Shown here piece after piece: positions 25,626-36,417 of a DNA stretch of 64,000 nt. Positions within the stretch are counted from its first letter, which is position 1. Each line of letters starts with the position of its first letter. The DNA is from Gemmatimonadaceae bacterium (GTDB lineage Bacteria; Gemmatimonadota; Gemmatimonadetes; Gemmatimonadales; Gemmatimonadaceae), in the NCBI GenBank assembly GCA_036273715.1, contig DASUHB010000033.1, positions 62,001 to 126,000 on the forward strand, given 5' to 3'. Below the pieces are notes generated by a model. The model had not been told where the DNA came from. It saw only the letters and a list, made by a program, of their open reading frames with translations, and did not search any database. The translations under genes were made by a program, and so were the position numbers.

Positions 25626-27014
25626 GTGTATGAGGGACTGATGGTTAGCGTGTCGGGAGTGCGGGGGCGTGTCGGTGAAGCGCTGACGCCGGACGTCGTG
25701 ACGCGCTTTGCATCCGGCTTCGGCGCCTGGGCGCGCACCAAGTGGTCCGAGGCGCCGCGTTCATCGACGCGGTGTCGCGTCGTGGTGGGACGGGACTCGC
25801 GTGTGTCAGGTCCGATGTTTCATCGCGCGACGATTGCGGCGCTGCAATCCGTCGGCTGCGATGTGATCGATGTCGGACTTGCACCCACGCCGACCATTCA
25901 GCTCGCGGTCGAGCACCATCGGGCCGCCGGCGGATTGGCCATCACGGCAAGCCACAATCCGATCGAGTGGAACGCGCTCAAGTTCATCGGCCCGTCTGGA
26001 CTTTTTCTGGATGGCGCGGAAGGCGCTGAGATGCGCGGCGTGGTCGAAAGCACGATTCCGCGCGCGACGTGGGATGCGCTGGGCGAAGTGGAGACCGACG
26101 AGCGAGCGATCGCGCGGCATATCGACGCCGTGTTGTCGCTGCCGTTCGTGAAGGTAGACGAGATTCGGAAGCGAAAATTCCGCGTCGCGCTCGACTGCGC
26201 GCACGGCGCGGGCGGCGCGATCGTTCCCGAGCTGCTGGAGCGCTTGGGTTGCGACGTGCACGCGATCAACGTCGAGACTGACGGTCGATTCACGAGGCCG
26301 CCGGAGCCCGTTGCGTCGAACCTGGGCGACTTGGAACGGCTCGTGCTGAAGTCGAAAGCGGACGTCGGTTTGGCAACCGATCCGGATGTCGATCGGCTGG
26401 CGCTCGTGTCGGACAAGGGCACGGCGATTGGAGAAGACTGGACATTGGCGCTCGCGGCCCGGCTTGTGCTCAGATACAGGAGCGGTCCAGTAGTCGCGAA
26501 TCTATCGACCAGTCGGATCGTCGATGACGTGGCAAGAGAGGCTGGCGCGCGCGTCGTGCGCGCGCCGGTAGGCGAAGTGAATGTCGCGGTTCGGATGCGC
26601 ACAGAGGGCGCCGCCATCGGCGGCGAGGGAAACGGCGGAGTCATTCTGTCGGAAGTGCATTTGGGTCGGGACGCTCCGGTCGGTGTAGCGCTCTTGCTGC
26701 AAATGTTGCTGGAGGACAACGCGCCGCTTTCGGCCATAGTGGCCAGGTATCCCCAATACGTCATCGTAAAGGACAAGCTGGACCGGCCGAACGCGCCGCT
26801 CGACGCGGTGTATGATGCGTTGCGACAGGGCTTTAGCGACGCCGAGGCCGATACGCAGGACGGGCTGCGGCTGTCGTGGGTGGACCGGTGGGTGCACGTG
26901 CGGCCATCGGGGACCGAGCCGATCGTACGGGTGATTGCGGAAGCACCGAATGCCGCGGCGGCGCGCGAGCTGGTCGCGCGGTCGCGTGTTCCGTTAGACG
27001 GGTTGGGACGATGA
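25626..27014 (+). CDS. glmM: Phosphoglucosamine mutase (alpha-D-phosphohexomutase family)
   Basis: 462 residues from GTG 25626, supported by GGAGG 7 bases upstream. The phosphoserine loop is AITASHNPIEWNAL (Ser109), the Mg2+ loop ATDPDVDRLALV (Asp251, 253, 255), the sugar-specificity loop GGEGNGGVI and the phosphate-binding loop VRPSGTEPIVRV near the C-terminus. It converts glucosamine-6-phosphate to glucosamine-1-phosphate for UDP-GlcNAc. Phosphomannomutase/phosphoglucomutase relatives share these motifs; the next gene, glmS, makes its substrate and supports GlmM. Gap to glmS is 19 bases. Confidence 0.9.
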   Translation: MYEGLMVSVSGVRGRVGEALTPDVVTRFASGFGAWARTKWSEAPRSSTRCRVVVGRDSRVSGPMFHRATIAALQSVGCDVIDVGLAPTPTIQLAVEHHRAAGGLAITASHNPIEWNALKFIGPSGLFLDGAEGAEMRGVVESTIPRATWDALGEVETDERAIARHIDAVLSLPFVKVDEIRKRKFRVALDCAHGAGGAIVPELLERLGCDVHAINVETDGRFTRPPEPVASNLGDLERLVLKSKADVGLATDPDVDRLALVSDKGTAIGEDWTLALAARLVLRYRSGPVVANLSTSRIVDDVAREAGARVVRAPVGEVNVAVRMRTEGAAIGGEGNGGVILSEVHLGRDAPVGVALLLQMLLEDNAPLSAIVARYPQYVIVKDKLDRPNAPLDAVYDALRQGFSDAEADTQDGLRLSWVDRWVHVRPSGTEPIVRVIAEAPNAAAARELVARSRVPLDGLGR

Positions 27015-27033
27015 CTAACCGAGGTTCAACCAC

Positions 27034-28860
<1,827 letters not shown>

Positions 28861-28871
28861 CCTAACGCATC

Positions 28872-28894
28872 TGGGCGCCGGACCTCGGCGCCCA
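28872..28894 (+). terminator. Hairpin after glmS
   Basis: TGGGCGCCG (28872-28880) and CGGCGCCCA (28886-28894) form a perfect 9-bp stem with a 5-base loop just after the glmS stop. There is no T-tract, so it may be a partial terminator or RNA-stabilising structure. Confidence 0.5.
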
Positions 28895-28919
28895 CCCCCG
28901 CACCCGGACGCGTTTCACC

Positions 28920-29897
28920 GTGCACTACGTCGTGACAGGAGGGGCGGGCTTCATCGGCTCGCACCTCGTTGAACATCTCGTGACTGCCGTCGGTGGGCAT
29001 CGCGTCACGGTGCTCGACAACTTTTCCACGGGGCGCCGGGAAAACCTCGAGCCATGGCTCGAGAGGATCCGCATTGTCGAGGGGTCCGTCACCGATCCTG
29101 ATGCGTGTCGCGAAGCAATCGCCGGCGCCGATTTCGTGTTGCACCAGGCGGCGCTTCCGTCGGTGCCGCGGTCGCTGCGCGATCCCCTGGCCTCGCACGA
29201 AGCCAATGCGACCGGGACCCTCAACGTGTTGATCGCGGCGCGCGACGCGCAGGTGCAGCGCGTCGTTTACGCGGCGTCCTCGTCGGCGTACGGCAATACC
29301 GCCGAGTTGCCGAAGCGCGAAGAGATGCTGCCGCGTCCGCTGTCGCCTTACGCGGCCGCGAAGTATGCAGGGGAGCAGTACTGCCGGGCGTTCCATGCGT
29401 CCTTCGGCGTGGCCACAGTCGCGCTGCGCTACTTCAACGTGTTCGGTCCGCGCCAGGATCCGTCGTCGCAATACGCTGCGGTGATCCCGAAGTTCATCAT
29501 GTGCGCGGTGGCGGGCGAATCGCCAACCATCTTCGGCGACGGCGAGCAGACGCGGGATTTCACCTTCGTGCGGAACGTCGTGCGCGCCAACCTCCTGGCC
29601 TGCGAGGCGCCGGCGGCTGCGTTAGGCGAGGCGTACAACGTCGGGTGCGGCGAGCGTGTGAGCGTGAACGCGCTCTGGCGCCGCATCCGCGACCTGTTCG
29701 GCGCCACCGTCGACGCACGGTACGAGCCCGCGCGCACCGGCGACGTGCGAGACTCCCTCGCCTCGCTCGACCGGGTGCGCACCATGCTCGGCTACACGCC
29801 GGTGGTCGCGTTGGACGAAGGGCTCCGCGAGACGGTCCGGTCGCTCACCGGCCGCGAGCCGGCTGGAGCCGGATCGGGCGCAGCCGCGAGGCGCTGA
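28920..29897 (+). CDS. NAD-dependent sugar-nucleotide epimerase (GalE-like extended SDR)
   Basis: 325 residues from GTG 28920. The Rossmann motif VTGGAGFIGSHLVEHL starts at residue 5; the catalytic set is Ser121/122 region (AASSSAYGNT) with Tyr144 and Lys148 (YAAAKYAGEQY). Overall it looks like UDP-glucose/GlcNAc 4-epimerases (LRYFNVFGPRQDPSSQYAAV is typical of the WbpP/Gne-like branch). Being next to glmM-glmS, UDP-GlcNAc to UDP-GalNAc conversion is plausible but inferred. Separated from glmS by a 59-base gap with a hairpin; the dtd gene follows after 19 bases. Confidence 0.9.
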   Translation: MHYVVTGGAGFIGSHLVEHLVTAVGGHRVTVLDNFSTGRRENLEPWLERIRIVEGSVTDPDACREAIAGADFVLHQAALPSVPRSLRDPLASHEANATGTLNVLIAARDAQVQRVVYAASSSAYGNTAELPKREEMLPRPLSPYAAAKYAGEQYCRAFHASFGVATVALRYFNVFGPRQDPSSQYAAVIPKFIMCAVAGESPTIFGDGEQTRDFTFVRNVVRANLLACEAPAAALGEAYNVGCGERVSVNALWRRIRDLFGATVDARYEPARTGDVRDSLASLDRVRTMLGYTPVVALDEGLRETVRSLTGREPAGAGSGAAARR

Positions 29898-29916
29898 CCA
29901 CCACTCGATCGCGGAC

Positions 29917-30357
29917 ATGCGCGTCCTGCTTCAGCTCGTCTCCCGCGCCGAGGTCCGCATCGAGGGCCGCGTGACCGGCCGCATTGGCGCCGGCTTCTGT
30001 CTTCTGGTAGGCTTTACGCACGGCGACACCGACGAACATGTCAGCTGGATGGCCGACAAGGTGATCGGGTTGCGCCTGTTCGCGGACGAGAACGGGAAAA
30101 TGAATCGTGCGTTGGCGGAGCTGGAGGACGGCGCGCTCCTGGTCGTGTCACAGTTCACGCTCTATGGCGACGCCCGCAAAGGGCGGCGGCCGAGTTTCAT
30201 CGACGCCGCGCGTCCGGACACGGCGATACCGCTCTACGAGCGGTTCGTGTCGCTGCTGCGCGCGAGCGGCGTGCGAGTCGAGACCGGCGAATTCGGCGCC
30301 ATGATGGAGGTCGATCTGGTGAACGACGGGCCGGTCACGCTCTGGCTCGAGCGCTGA
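29917..30357 (+). CDS. dtd: D-aminoacyl-tRNA deacylase
   Basis: 146 residues, the classical DTD size. The two diagnostic active-site strips are present: LLVVSQFTLYGDARKGRRPS and the C-terminal GAMMEVDLVNDGPVTLWLE (the cross-subunit GP motif). It removes D-amino acids (and glycine) mischarged on tRNA. Two bases separate its stop from the GTG of maf, so the two are co-translated. Confidence 0.97.
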   Translation: MRVLLQLVSRAEVRIEGRVTGRIGAGFCLLVGFTHGDTDEHVSWMADKVIGLRLFADENGKMNRALAELEDGALLVVSQFTLYGDARKGRRPSFIDAARPDTAIPLYERFVSLLRASGVRVETGEFGAMMEVDLVNDGPVTLWLER

Positions 30358-30359
30358 GC

Positions 30360-30959
30360 GTGCGGGTCGTTCTCGCATCCGCATCGCCGCGTCGTCACGA
30401 ACTGTTGGGCATGATCGGCATCGCGCACGAGATAGACGCGGCGGACATCGATGAATCGCTGCGCCCGGGCGAGTCCGATACCGGCCACGCGCTGCGGCTG
30501 GCGACGGAGAAGGGACTGGCTGTCGCGGCGCGGCACCCGGACGCGTTGGTCATCGCTGCCGACACGATCGTCGTCGTGGACGGCCGCATCTTCGGGAAAC
30601 CGGTGGACGAGGCCGACGCGTGCCGAATGCTGCGGGCGCTCAGCGGCCGCACGCACATCGTGCACACGGCGGTGGTGGTGGTGCTCGGCGGCGGCCGGCG
30701 CGTCGAATCGCGGGTGGAAACGACGCGGGTGACATTCCGCGAGCTCGACGACTCGGAGATTGCGGCCTACGTGGCCACCGGCGAGCCGATGGACAAGGCC
30801 GGCGCGTACGGCATTCAAGGCTACGGCGCGACGATCGTCGAGCGCGTCGACGGGGACTATTTCACGGTGATGGGCCTGGCGCTCAGGCGGTTGGTGGCGC
30901 TGCTCGAGCGGGTGGGCATCCGGTACCGGTTTCATCCGCTCGACGGTGCGCCGGCGTGA
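30360..30959 (+). CDS. maf: Maf-family nucleotide pyrophosphatase
   Basis: 199 residues. The N-terminal VVLASASPRRHELLGMIGI contains the substrate-binding SxSPRR; the catalytic Asp lies in VIAADTIVVVDGRIFGKP; KAGAYGIQGYGATIVE and GDYFTVMGLALRRL are conserved. Maf proteins hydrolyse dTTP/UTP or modified nucleotides to monophosphates as house-cleaning enzymes. YhdE/Maf versus YceF subtypes are not resolved here, though GAYGIQG suits the dTTP/UTP type. Starts at GTG 30360; its TGA overlaps the next GTG (GTGA). Confidence 0.95.
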   Translation: MRVVLASASPRRHELLGMIGIAHEIDAADIDESLRPGESDTGHALRLATEKGLAVAARHPDALVIAADTIVVVDGRIFGKPVDEADACRMLRALSGRTHIVHTAVVVVLGGGRRVESRVETTRVTFRELDDSEIAAYVATGEPMDKAGAYGIQGYGATIVERVDGDYFTVMGLALRRLVALLERVGIRYRFHPLDGAPA

Positions 30960-31807
30960 CGGCGGTCGACCCGACGTTCGACCCTCCGTTAGGCATGTGT
31001 CCGTTGTGCACGTGTCCCGACGTGCGCGCGTTCGATCGGGACTACCGCGGCGCCTGCATCTCGCGCTGCGAGGGCTGCGGCGTGCGGTTCATGAACCCGC
31101 AGTACACCGATGCTTATCTCGCCGCCTACTACGCGAGCTACGTTCCCGAAGGGCCGAGGACGCCGGAGGCGCGCGCGTTCCGGCTGGCGCAGAAGACGGC
31201 CAACATCGAGCTGCTCGAGCGTTACATGGCGCCGGGGCGGCTGTTTTCGGTTGGCTCGGGCGACGGGGTCGAGCTGGCCGTGGCGAAGTCGCGCGGCTGG
31301 ACCGTGGAAGGGTATGATGTGGACGAAGCGACGACGCAGCGGGTGGCGCGGAGCGTGGGGGCGCGCATCTATACCGGCGATCTGTTCGCGCTACCGCTCG
31401 ACTGCGGCGGCTACGACTGCGTGTATCTCGACCAGGTGTTGGAGCATCCCAAGCAGCCGGCGAAATACCTGGAGTTGGCGCGTCGGCTCCTCAAGCCCAC
31501 GGGGATCCTCTACCTCGGGGTGCCGAACATCGAATCGGCGGCGTCGCGCGGGAAGTCCATGTTAGGCAGGTTAGGCCTGAGCCGCCGCCGCGGGCGCTTC
31601 TACGACACCTTCCACCACCTGTTCTACTATGCGCCGGCCACGCTGCCGCCGCTGCTGGAGCAGCGGTTCGGCTTCACGGTGCTCACGGTGTTGGGCGATC
31701 CCAAGCCGCGGTCGCATCCGACGGTGGCGACGCGCCTGTGGGACCGGGCGATGCGGCACGCCCCGTGGCTGGATTCGACATTCGTGATCGTCGCGCGGCC
31801 GCGCTGA
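30956..31807 (+). CDS. Class I SAM-dependent methyltransferase with N-terminal zinc-ribbon-like cysteines
   Basis: 283 residues from GTG 30956 (4-base overlap with maf). The N-terminus has CPLC (Cys15, Cys18) and CEGC (Cys38, Cys41), a probable zinc ribbon, then VRFMNPQYTDA, a pattern typical of methyltransferases in polysaccharide or LPS clusters. The SAM loop is LFSVGSGDGVELAVAKSRGW (near 97), with VYLDQVLEHPKQPAKYLELA and LLKPTGILYLGVPN downstream. Two GTTAGGC motifs nine bases apart lie inside the gene (31561 and 31570). The target is unknown; proximity to the GT9 genes suggests a glycan. Confidence 0.88.
   Translation: MTAVDPTFDPPLGMCPLCTCPDVRAFDRDYRGACISRCEGCGVRFMNPQYTDAYLAAYYASYVPEGPRTPEARAFRLAQKTANIELLERYMAPGRLFSVGSGDGVELAVAKSRGWTVEGYDVDEATTQRVARSVGARIYTGDLFALPLDCGGYDCVYLDQVLEHPKQPAKYLELARRLLKPTGILYLGVPNIESAASRGKSMLGRLGLSRRRGRFYDTFHHLFYYAPATLPPLLEQRFGFTVLTVLGDPKPRSHPTVATRLWDRAMRHAPWLDSTFVIVARPR
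31561..31576 (+). repeat. Two GTTAGGC motifs in tandem
   Basis: GTTAGGC occurs at 31561-31567 and again at 31570-31576, in the same frame (Leu-Gly ... Leu-Gly), the closest pair in the window. Confidence 0.9.
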
Positions 31808-31834
31808 CGTCGGATGCGGACCATGACATCGGAG

Positions 31835-32851
31835 TCAGCGAGCAGGCTCGTAGGTCGAACGCCAGCGATCGACCGCTTCCAAGACGTCGCGCACGGCAAT
31901 CCGCGGCATGCGCCCCGGGCGGCGGTCGGTGCACAGCGCGCCGTTGCGCGAGGTTTCGCCGTAGGCATTGATCACGAGATCCTGGAACCGGCGATAGGGT
32001 CCGTAGCGCAGGGGATTCGTATAGCCGAGCAGGCTGACGACGGGTTTGCCTAACGCAACGGCCAGGTGTAGTGGACCGGTATCCAGCGAGACCACGAGCG
32101 CCGACGCGTCCAGGATGGCGGTCAGGCGCGGCAGGCCGCTGTCGAGCGCGGACATGACGCCCGGCGCGCCGGCGAGGATCGCCCGCTCGGTTGCAACCTC
32201 GCGGAGCGTCCGCGCGCCGACGATCACGGGGGCGAGTCCATACGCATCGTGGAGGACGCGGGCGAGCTCTGCCCAACGATCGGGAAGCCAGTCCTTTTCC
32301 GGCCGACTCGAGCCGATCACCAGCGAGACGATCGGGCGATCGAAGCGCGAGACGAACTCGTGCTGCCAGTCGCGCTCGGCGCCTCGCGGCCCCGCGTGCC
32401 ACTCGATGGGGACGGCCGGAACACCCAGCGCCGAGAGGAACTCGAGGTATTCGTCCTGCACGTGCTGTCGCGCGTGCGGCGGAAGGTGGACGTTGGTGAA
32501 GAGCCAGCTGAGGTCGCGCGCGCGTGCGCGGTCGAAGCCGAGTCGGACCGGAGCGCGGGTGAGCGCCGTGAGCACGCCGGCCTTGATGTAATCCTGGAGC
32601 GCGAGCGCGATGTCGAACTGTCGTGCCTCGAGGGCGCGCCGGGCATCGAGAAAGCCGCGCCAACCGCGCGAGCGTTCGACCACGATGATGTCGTCGACCG
32701 ACGGATGGCCGCGGACCAGCGTTGCCGGTCCCGGCTGCAACAGCCAGGTGATGTGGCGCGTTGGATCGTCACGCTTGAGGGCGTTCACGATGGGGAGCGT
32801 GTGCACCACATCGCCGACCGCGCTCAGAAGCACGATGCACACACGCCGCAT
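31835..32851 (-). CDS. GT9 glycosyltransferase (heptosyltransferase-like), paralogue A
   Basis: 338 residues from ATG 32851, which begins the conserved [20 protein letters not shown]. The GT-B fold is indicated by that N-terminal loop, [20 protein letters not shown], and the C-terminal donor-site loop [22 protein letters not shown]9 enzymes transfer ADP-heptose to LPS inner core or related sugars at the inner membrane. It is strongly similar to the gene at 34484-35521, which contains QPGPASLVRGHPGVDEIIV, so the two look like a duplication. It is transcribed toward the methyltransferase gene and divergently from the GT9 gene at 32967. Confidence 0.93.
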   Translation of the reverse strand: MRRVCIVLLSAVGDVVHTLPIVNALKRDDPTRHITWLLQPGPATLVRGHPSVDDIIVVERSRGWRGFLDARRALEARQFDIALALQDYIKAGVLTALTRAPVRLGFDRARARDLSWLFTNVHLPPHARQHVQDEYLEFLSALGVPAVPIEWHAGPRGAERDWQHEFVSRFDRPIVSLVIGSSRPEKDWLPDRWAELARVLHDAYGLAPVIVGARTLREVATERAILAGAPGVMSALDSGLPRLTAILDASALVVSLDTGPLHLAVALGKPVVSLLGYTNPLRYGPYRRFQDLVINAYGETSRNGALCTDRRPGRMPRIAVRDVLEAVDRWRSTYEPAR

Positions 32852-32934
32852 GTCGCGCGGCGCGAGATCGTCGCGCGGCGTCACCGTGCGAGTTGGGCGA
32901 GAGCGATAGCGCGTGTCATCGGCAGGGAGAGAAA

Positions 32935-32943
32935 TGTTATATT
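32935..32943 (+). promoter_or_regulatory. Extended -10 promoter candidate for the 32967 GT9 gene
   Basis: TGTTATATT fits the extended -10 form TGN-TATAAT (5 of 6) and is the most AT-rich spot in the 115-base divergent gap. It lies 23 bases before ATG 32967. No good -35 is present, as expected for an extended -10 element. Confidence 0.5.
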
Positions 32944-32966
32944 GGCCACCGTCTCGGGCAACGTGA

Positions 32967-33998
32967 ATGGCACTTCGACCACCAGAGCGGATCCTGCTCA
33001 TCCAGCTTCGCCGATTGGGCGACGTCGTGCTGTCGACTGCGTTACTCGAGGACTTACGTCGGGCGTTTCCGAACGCGCGGCTGGACTATCTCGTGGGGCA
33101 GGAGGCGGCGCCGCTCGTCGCCGGGCATCCGCTGGTGCACGAGCGCATCGTATTCGATCCGGATCGCACGCTCGCCATGTGGCGCGAGATTCGAGCGCGA
33201 CGGTACGACTGGGTCATGGATGTGCAGGGAAGCCTGCGCACCGCCATGCTCACGCGGGCCTCGGGCGCTTCGGTGCGACTTGGCTGGCGGATCGGCGCGT
33301 GGCGGTTGTTCTATACGCACGCGCGGTCGCGCGTTGGGCGAATGGAGTATGTGCCGCGGCAGCGGGCGCGGTTGCTCGAGGACGCCGGCGTGTCGCTCGG
33401 CGACGCTGCGTCGCATCCGCGCATCCATTTGTCCGAGGAAGAGCGGTTGCGTGGCGAGCGCGACGCGCGGAGCGCGGGGGCGGTGCCGGATGCGCGCCGT
33501 GTCGGCATGCTGCTCTCGACGCGGGAGCCGGCCAAGGATTGGAGCGTCGAGGCGTTTGGCGATGCGGCGCGTGCGCTGCTGCGCGATGGCGTGTCGGTAC
33601 TCATCTTTCAGGCGCCGGAAGACGCGGCGCTTGTGGCGCGCATGAGGGCGCTGGCGCCCGGTGTGGTGGTGCTGCCGGTGATGGATGTGCGGCGTGTGGC
33701 GGGCGTGATGGCCGGCTGCTGCGTGTTCGTGTCGGGCGACACGGGCCCCGCGCACATGGCCGATGCGTTAGGCGTGGCGCGCGTGACGCTGTTCGGTCCG
33801 ACCTCGCCGGTGTCGTGGACGTCGGGCGCACCAACGACGGTGGCGATTGCCGGACCTCACGCGCGCATCGTGCCGCTGCGCGACCGCGCCAAACGGCACG
33901 CGGCGGGCGAGCAATTCATGGCGGGAATCGGGGCGGAGCAGGTGGTGGCCGCCGTCCGGAAGCTGCTCCACGAACGACCGTGTCCCAGGATCGCATGA
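32967..33998 (+). CDS. GT9 glycosyltransferase (heptosyltransferase II-like)
   Basis: 343 residues. The acceptor-side loop [20 protein letters not shown] is at the N-terminus; a donor-binding loop [20 protein letters not shown] and [12 protein letters not shown] lie near the C-terminus, as in WaaF/RfaF-type enzymes. It is more distant from the two flanking minus-strand GT9 paralogues than they are from each other. ADP-heptose as donor is inferred. Its TGA overlaps the ATG of the DUF4254 half (ATGA), a linkage known from other phyla where DUF4254 genes accompany GT9 genes. Confidence 0.92.
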   Translation: MALRPPERILLIQLRRLGDVVLSTALLEDLRRAFPNARLDYLVGQEAAPLVAGHPLVHERIVFDPDRTLAMWREIRARRYDWVMDVQGSLRTAMLTRASGASVRLGWRIGAWRLFYTHARSRVGRMEYVPRQRARLLEDAGVSLGDAASHPRIHLSEEERLRGERDARSAGAVPDARRVGMLLSTREPAKDWSVEAFGDAARALLRDGVSVLIFQAPEDAALVARMRALAPGVVVLPVMDVRRVAGVMAGCCVFVSGDTGPAHMADALGVARVTLFGPTSPVSWTSGAPTTVAIAGPHARIVPLRDRAKRHAAGEQFMAGIGAEQVVAAVRKLLHERPCPRIA

Positions 33999-34210
33999 AC
34001 GACACCATTGGCGAGTTGGTCGCGCGCTTGGCGCGCACGAACGTCGAGTTGTGGCACGAGGAAGACAACGCGCGGTCGGCGGACGACCACGCGGTGGCGG
34101 CGGCGAAGCGCGCCATCGACGCGCTCAACCAGCGGCGCAACGATCTGATCGAGCGCATCGACGCGGAAGTGATGCGCGTCGTGCGCGAGGCGCGGACGTC
34201 GCGTGGCTGA
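33995..34210 (+). CDS. DUF4254-like protein, N-terminal half as a separate gene
   Basis: Seventy-one residues: after [20 protein letters not shown] comes [20 protein letters not shown] and [20 protein letters not shown]. This matches the first half of DUF4254 (W..ED..R, KR.ID..NQ.R), a family of about 200 residues with no known activity that is common in Bacteroidota and often next to GT9 genes. The ATG overlaps the GT9 stop. Its TGA lies 8 bases inside the next gene, which encodes the second half in another frame. Either the family is naturally split here, or a frameshift separates the halves. Family recall is from memory and unverified. Confidence 0.7.
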   Translation: MNDTIGELVARLARTNVELWHEEDNARSADDHAVAAAKRAIDALNQRRNDLIERIDAEVMRVVREARTSRG

Positions 34211-34487
34211 GACGGTGGGATCGCTCGCCGACAAGCTCAGCATCATGGAGCTCAAGATCTACCACATGCGCGAGCAGGCGGAGCGCGGCGACGCGACCGC
34301 GGACTTCCGCGCGACGTGCGCCGACCGGGTGCGCGTGCTCGAGCAGCAGCGGAATGATCTGGCCGATGAACTTGCGGTGTTGCTCGAGGGGCTCGCGAGC
34401 GGCGCGGTGGTGCCGAAAGTGTACCGGCAATTCAAGATGTACAACGATCCGGCGTATCGGCGGCGCGATCCGGCGCCGGATGCCTAA
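34203..34487 (+). CDS. DUF4254-like protein, C-terminal half as a separate gene
   Basis: Ninety-four residues from GTG 34203: [20 protein letters not shown], then a Cys/Gln-containing helix and [16 protein letters not shown] at the end. The same order (DRLSIL.LKIYHM ... KVYKQMKMYNDP) ends full-length DUF4254 proteins. It overlaps the first-half gene by 8 bases (+1 frame relation), which would allow coupled translation of two interacting chains. The stop overlaps the iterated motif (GCCTAAC, 34482-34488), and the 3' end overlaps the convergent GT9 gene by 4 bases. Confidence 0.7.
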   Translation: MAETVGSLADKLSIMELKIYHMREQAERGDATADFRATCADRVRVLEQQRNDLADELAVLLEGLASGAVVPKVYRQFKMYNDPAYRRRDPAPDA

Positions 34488-35521
34488 CCGCGCTGGCGCG
34501 GGGCTGCCCGATAGGTGGCCGCCCAGCGCTCGACCCTCGACAGCACATCGCTCACCTGAATGCGCGGCATCCGACCGTAGCGGTGGGCGAGGGAAACCGG
34601 GTACTCCTCGCCGGGGTCGCCGTACGCGTCCACGATGAGATCGTGAAAGCGGCGATATGGTCCCACGCGCTTGGGATTGTTGTACCCCATGAGACTGACG
34701 ACGGGGCGATCGAGCGCGACGGCCATGTGCAGCGGGCCGGTGTCGAGCGAAATCACGAGCTCGGAGGCATCGATCAGCAGGACGAGATCGCGCAGCGGGA
34801 TGCCGAGGGTGGAGGGCGGCCGGTGGCGCGCGCGGGAGACGATGTCGCGCTCCGTGGCTCGTTCGCGCTCACTCGAGCCGCCGGCGAGCACCGGCACGAG
34901 GCCCCAGCGCTCGACGAGCGCGTCGTTGACGGCGGCCCAGCGGTCGGCCGACCACTCCTTTTCGGGATGGCTGGCGCCGATGACCAGCGTGGCGAGCGGG
35001 CGGCCTAACGGAGCGACGAGCGCGCGCTGGCGCTCGCGCTCCTCCGGCCAGGGTCCGAGGTTCCACTGCACGGGCTCGGCCGGTACGCCTAACGCGGCCA
35101 GGAACTCGAAGTACTGGTCCTGCACGTGCTGCGGGGCGTGCGGGGGAACGCGGCGGGTGGTCACCAGCCAGTTCAGATCGCGCGCTCTCCGTCGGTCGAA
35201 GCCGAGCTTCACGGGAGCCGGTGCGAGCGCGGTGATGAGGCTGGCCTTGGCGTACACCTGGAGGTCAATGAGCAGGTCCAGCGACTCTCGTGCGAGCGCG
35301 CCCCGAACGTCGAGCATGCCGCGAAATCCGCGGCGCGCGTCGTACACGATGATCTCATCGACGCCGGGATGTCCGCGCACGAGCGAAGCAGGTCCCGGTT
35401 GCAGCACCCACACGATGCGGCACGATGGCTCGTGCCGCTTGAGCGCCGTCACCACCGGAAGGACGTGCACCGCATCGCCGATCGCGCTCATCATGACGAT
35501 GCCGATGCGGCGTCCGCTCAC
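34484..35521 (-). CDS. GT9 glycosyltransferase (heptosyltransferase-like), paralogue B
   Basis: 345 residues, start ATG 35521 overlapping the FkbM gene stop by 4 bases. N-terminal RIGIVMMSAIGDAVHVLPVV, VWVLQPGPASLVRGHPGVDE, and the donor loop [20 protein letters not shown] with MGYNNPKRVGPYRRFHDLIV. It is clearly the sister of the gene at 31835 (also ending in GPYRRF...DLV/INAYG). It is the last gene of a minus-strand operon headed by the FHA-GAF-cyclase. Probable role: sugar (heptose-like) transfer in LPS core or another cell-surface glycan. Confidence 0.93.
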   Translation of the reverse strand: MSGRRIGIVMMSAIGDAVHVLPVVTALKRHEPSCRIVWVLQPGPASLVRGHPGVDEIIVYDARRGFRGMLDVRGALARESLDLLIDLQVYAKASLITALAPAPVKLGFDRRRARDLNWLVTTRRVPPHAPQHVQDQYFEFLAALGVPAEPVQWNLGPWPEERERQRALVAPLGRPLATLVIGASHPEKEWSADRWAAVNDALVERWGLVPVLAGGSSERERATERDIVSRARHRPPSTLGIPLRDLVLLIDASELVISLDTGPLHMAVALDRPVVSLMGYNNPKRVGPYRRFHDLIVDAYGDPGEEYPVSLAHRYGRMPRIQVSDVLSRVERWAATYRAAPRQRG

Positions 35522-36411
35522 GCGTGCGGCTCTCTCACGAAGACGACTTCGCGCATGGCCTTCGGGGCGGCGCAGACATCGAAGAGGGCATCGACGGACG
35601 CAACGGGTTGCCGCTGCACCGCGTCGCCGGCGAGCACGTACACGTGCGTGAAAATGCCGGCGATCGTGCGCATGTACCCGGCGCGCGTCGTGCCCGACCG
35701 CAGAATGCCGTAGGGCCAGAATTCCGACACCACCGGCAGGCCGCGGGCGAGCGTCGCGCGCGCGCCCTCGAAGAACTGGGCTTCGTGTCCCTGGATGTCG
35801 AGCCAGACGAGCCGGATGTCCCGTGCGTCCGTTGGGCGTTCGGCGAGCACGTCGTCCAGGCGGCGTACCGGAACGCGCACCGTGGCGCGGCGGTCCTCGC
35901 GCCAGGCGCCGGCCCGGCCTCCGTTAGGCGGTCGCAGGCGGTTGTCGCCCGAGTTGTAGTCCGACAGCTCGAGCTCCATCTCGCCGTCGGTCGACGACAA
36001 GGCGAGCGCGAGGCGTTCGATGCGGCTGCCGAATCCGTTCTGCGCAATGTTGAGGTCCAGCAGCCGCACATTGTCCGGTGCCGGCTCGAACGCGATCGCC
36101 CGCTCGCACCAGCCGTGGCGCAACAGTGCGATGCAGATCATGCCGATGTTCGCGCCCACGTCGAGCACCGTGCCGCCGCGGGAGAGCCCGCCGTCGCGTT
36201 CGAGCACCGACAGCGCGCGCTCGATGTAGCGCCGCTCGTACGCCCGCTGCACGAACAGATACTTGCCGATGAGTTTGTCGCGGCTGTCGAACGTCAGCCG
36301 TCCGTTCCAGGTGTCGACCGTGACGTCGCGGCGCCGGCCCGCGTACAGCATCTGCCAGCGCAGCTTGCCCGCGAGGCGGGCCGGGTGCGCGACGTATTCC
36401 GTTAGGCGCAT
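35518..36411 (-). CDS. FkbM-family SAM-dependent methyltransferase
   Basis: 297 residues. The SAM loop GTVLDVGANIGMICIALLRH is near residue 80, followed by ERAIAFEPAPDNVRLLDLNI, the FkbM hallmark EP.P.N...L. Later LVWLDIQGHEAQFFEGARAT (D.QG.E) is typical of the family C-terminal part. FkbM proteins O-methylate sugars or polyketides and are frequent in glycan clusters. The start ATGCGCCTAACG includes the iterated motif. It lies between the kinase-like gene (6-base gap) and GT9 paralogue B (4-base overlap). Confidence 0.92.
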   Translation of the reverse strand: MRLTEYVAHPARLAGKLRWQMLYAGRRRDVTVDTWNGRLTFDSRDKLIGKYLFVQRAYERRYIERALSVLERDGGLSRGGTVLDVGANIGMICIALLRHGWCERAIAFEPAPDNVRLLDLNIAQNGFGSRIERLALALSSTDGEMELELSDYNSGDNRLRPPNGGRAGAWREDRRATVRVPVRRLDDVLAERPTDARDIRLVWLDIQGHEAQFFEGARATLARGLPVVSEFWPYGILRSGTTRAGYMRTIAGIFTHVYVLAGDAVQRQPVASVDALFDVCAAPKAMREVVFVREPHA

Positions 36412-36417
36412 GGCCGG

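Noticed and set aside
32249-33994. Very long open frame (653 codons to 34210) reading across the GT9 genes
   Set aside because: Only its last 71 codons (33995-34210, DUF4254 half) look like protein. The rest is a low-complexity Arg/Ala/Gly frame that is antisense to one GT9 gene and out of frame in the other.
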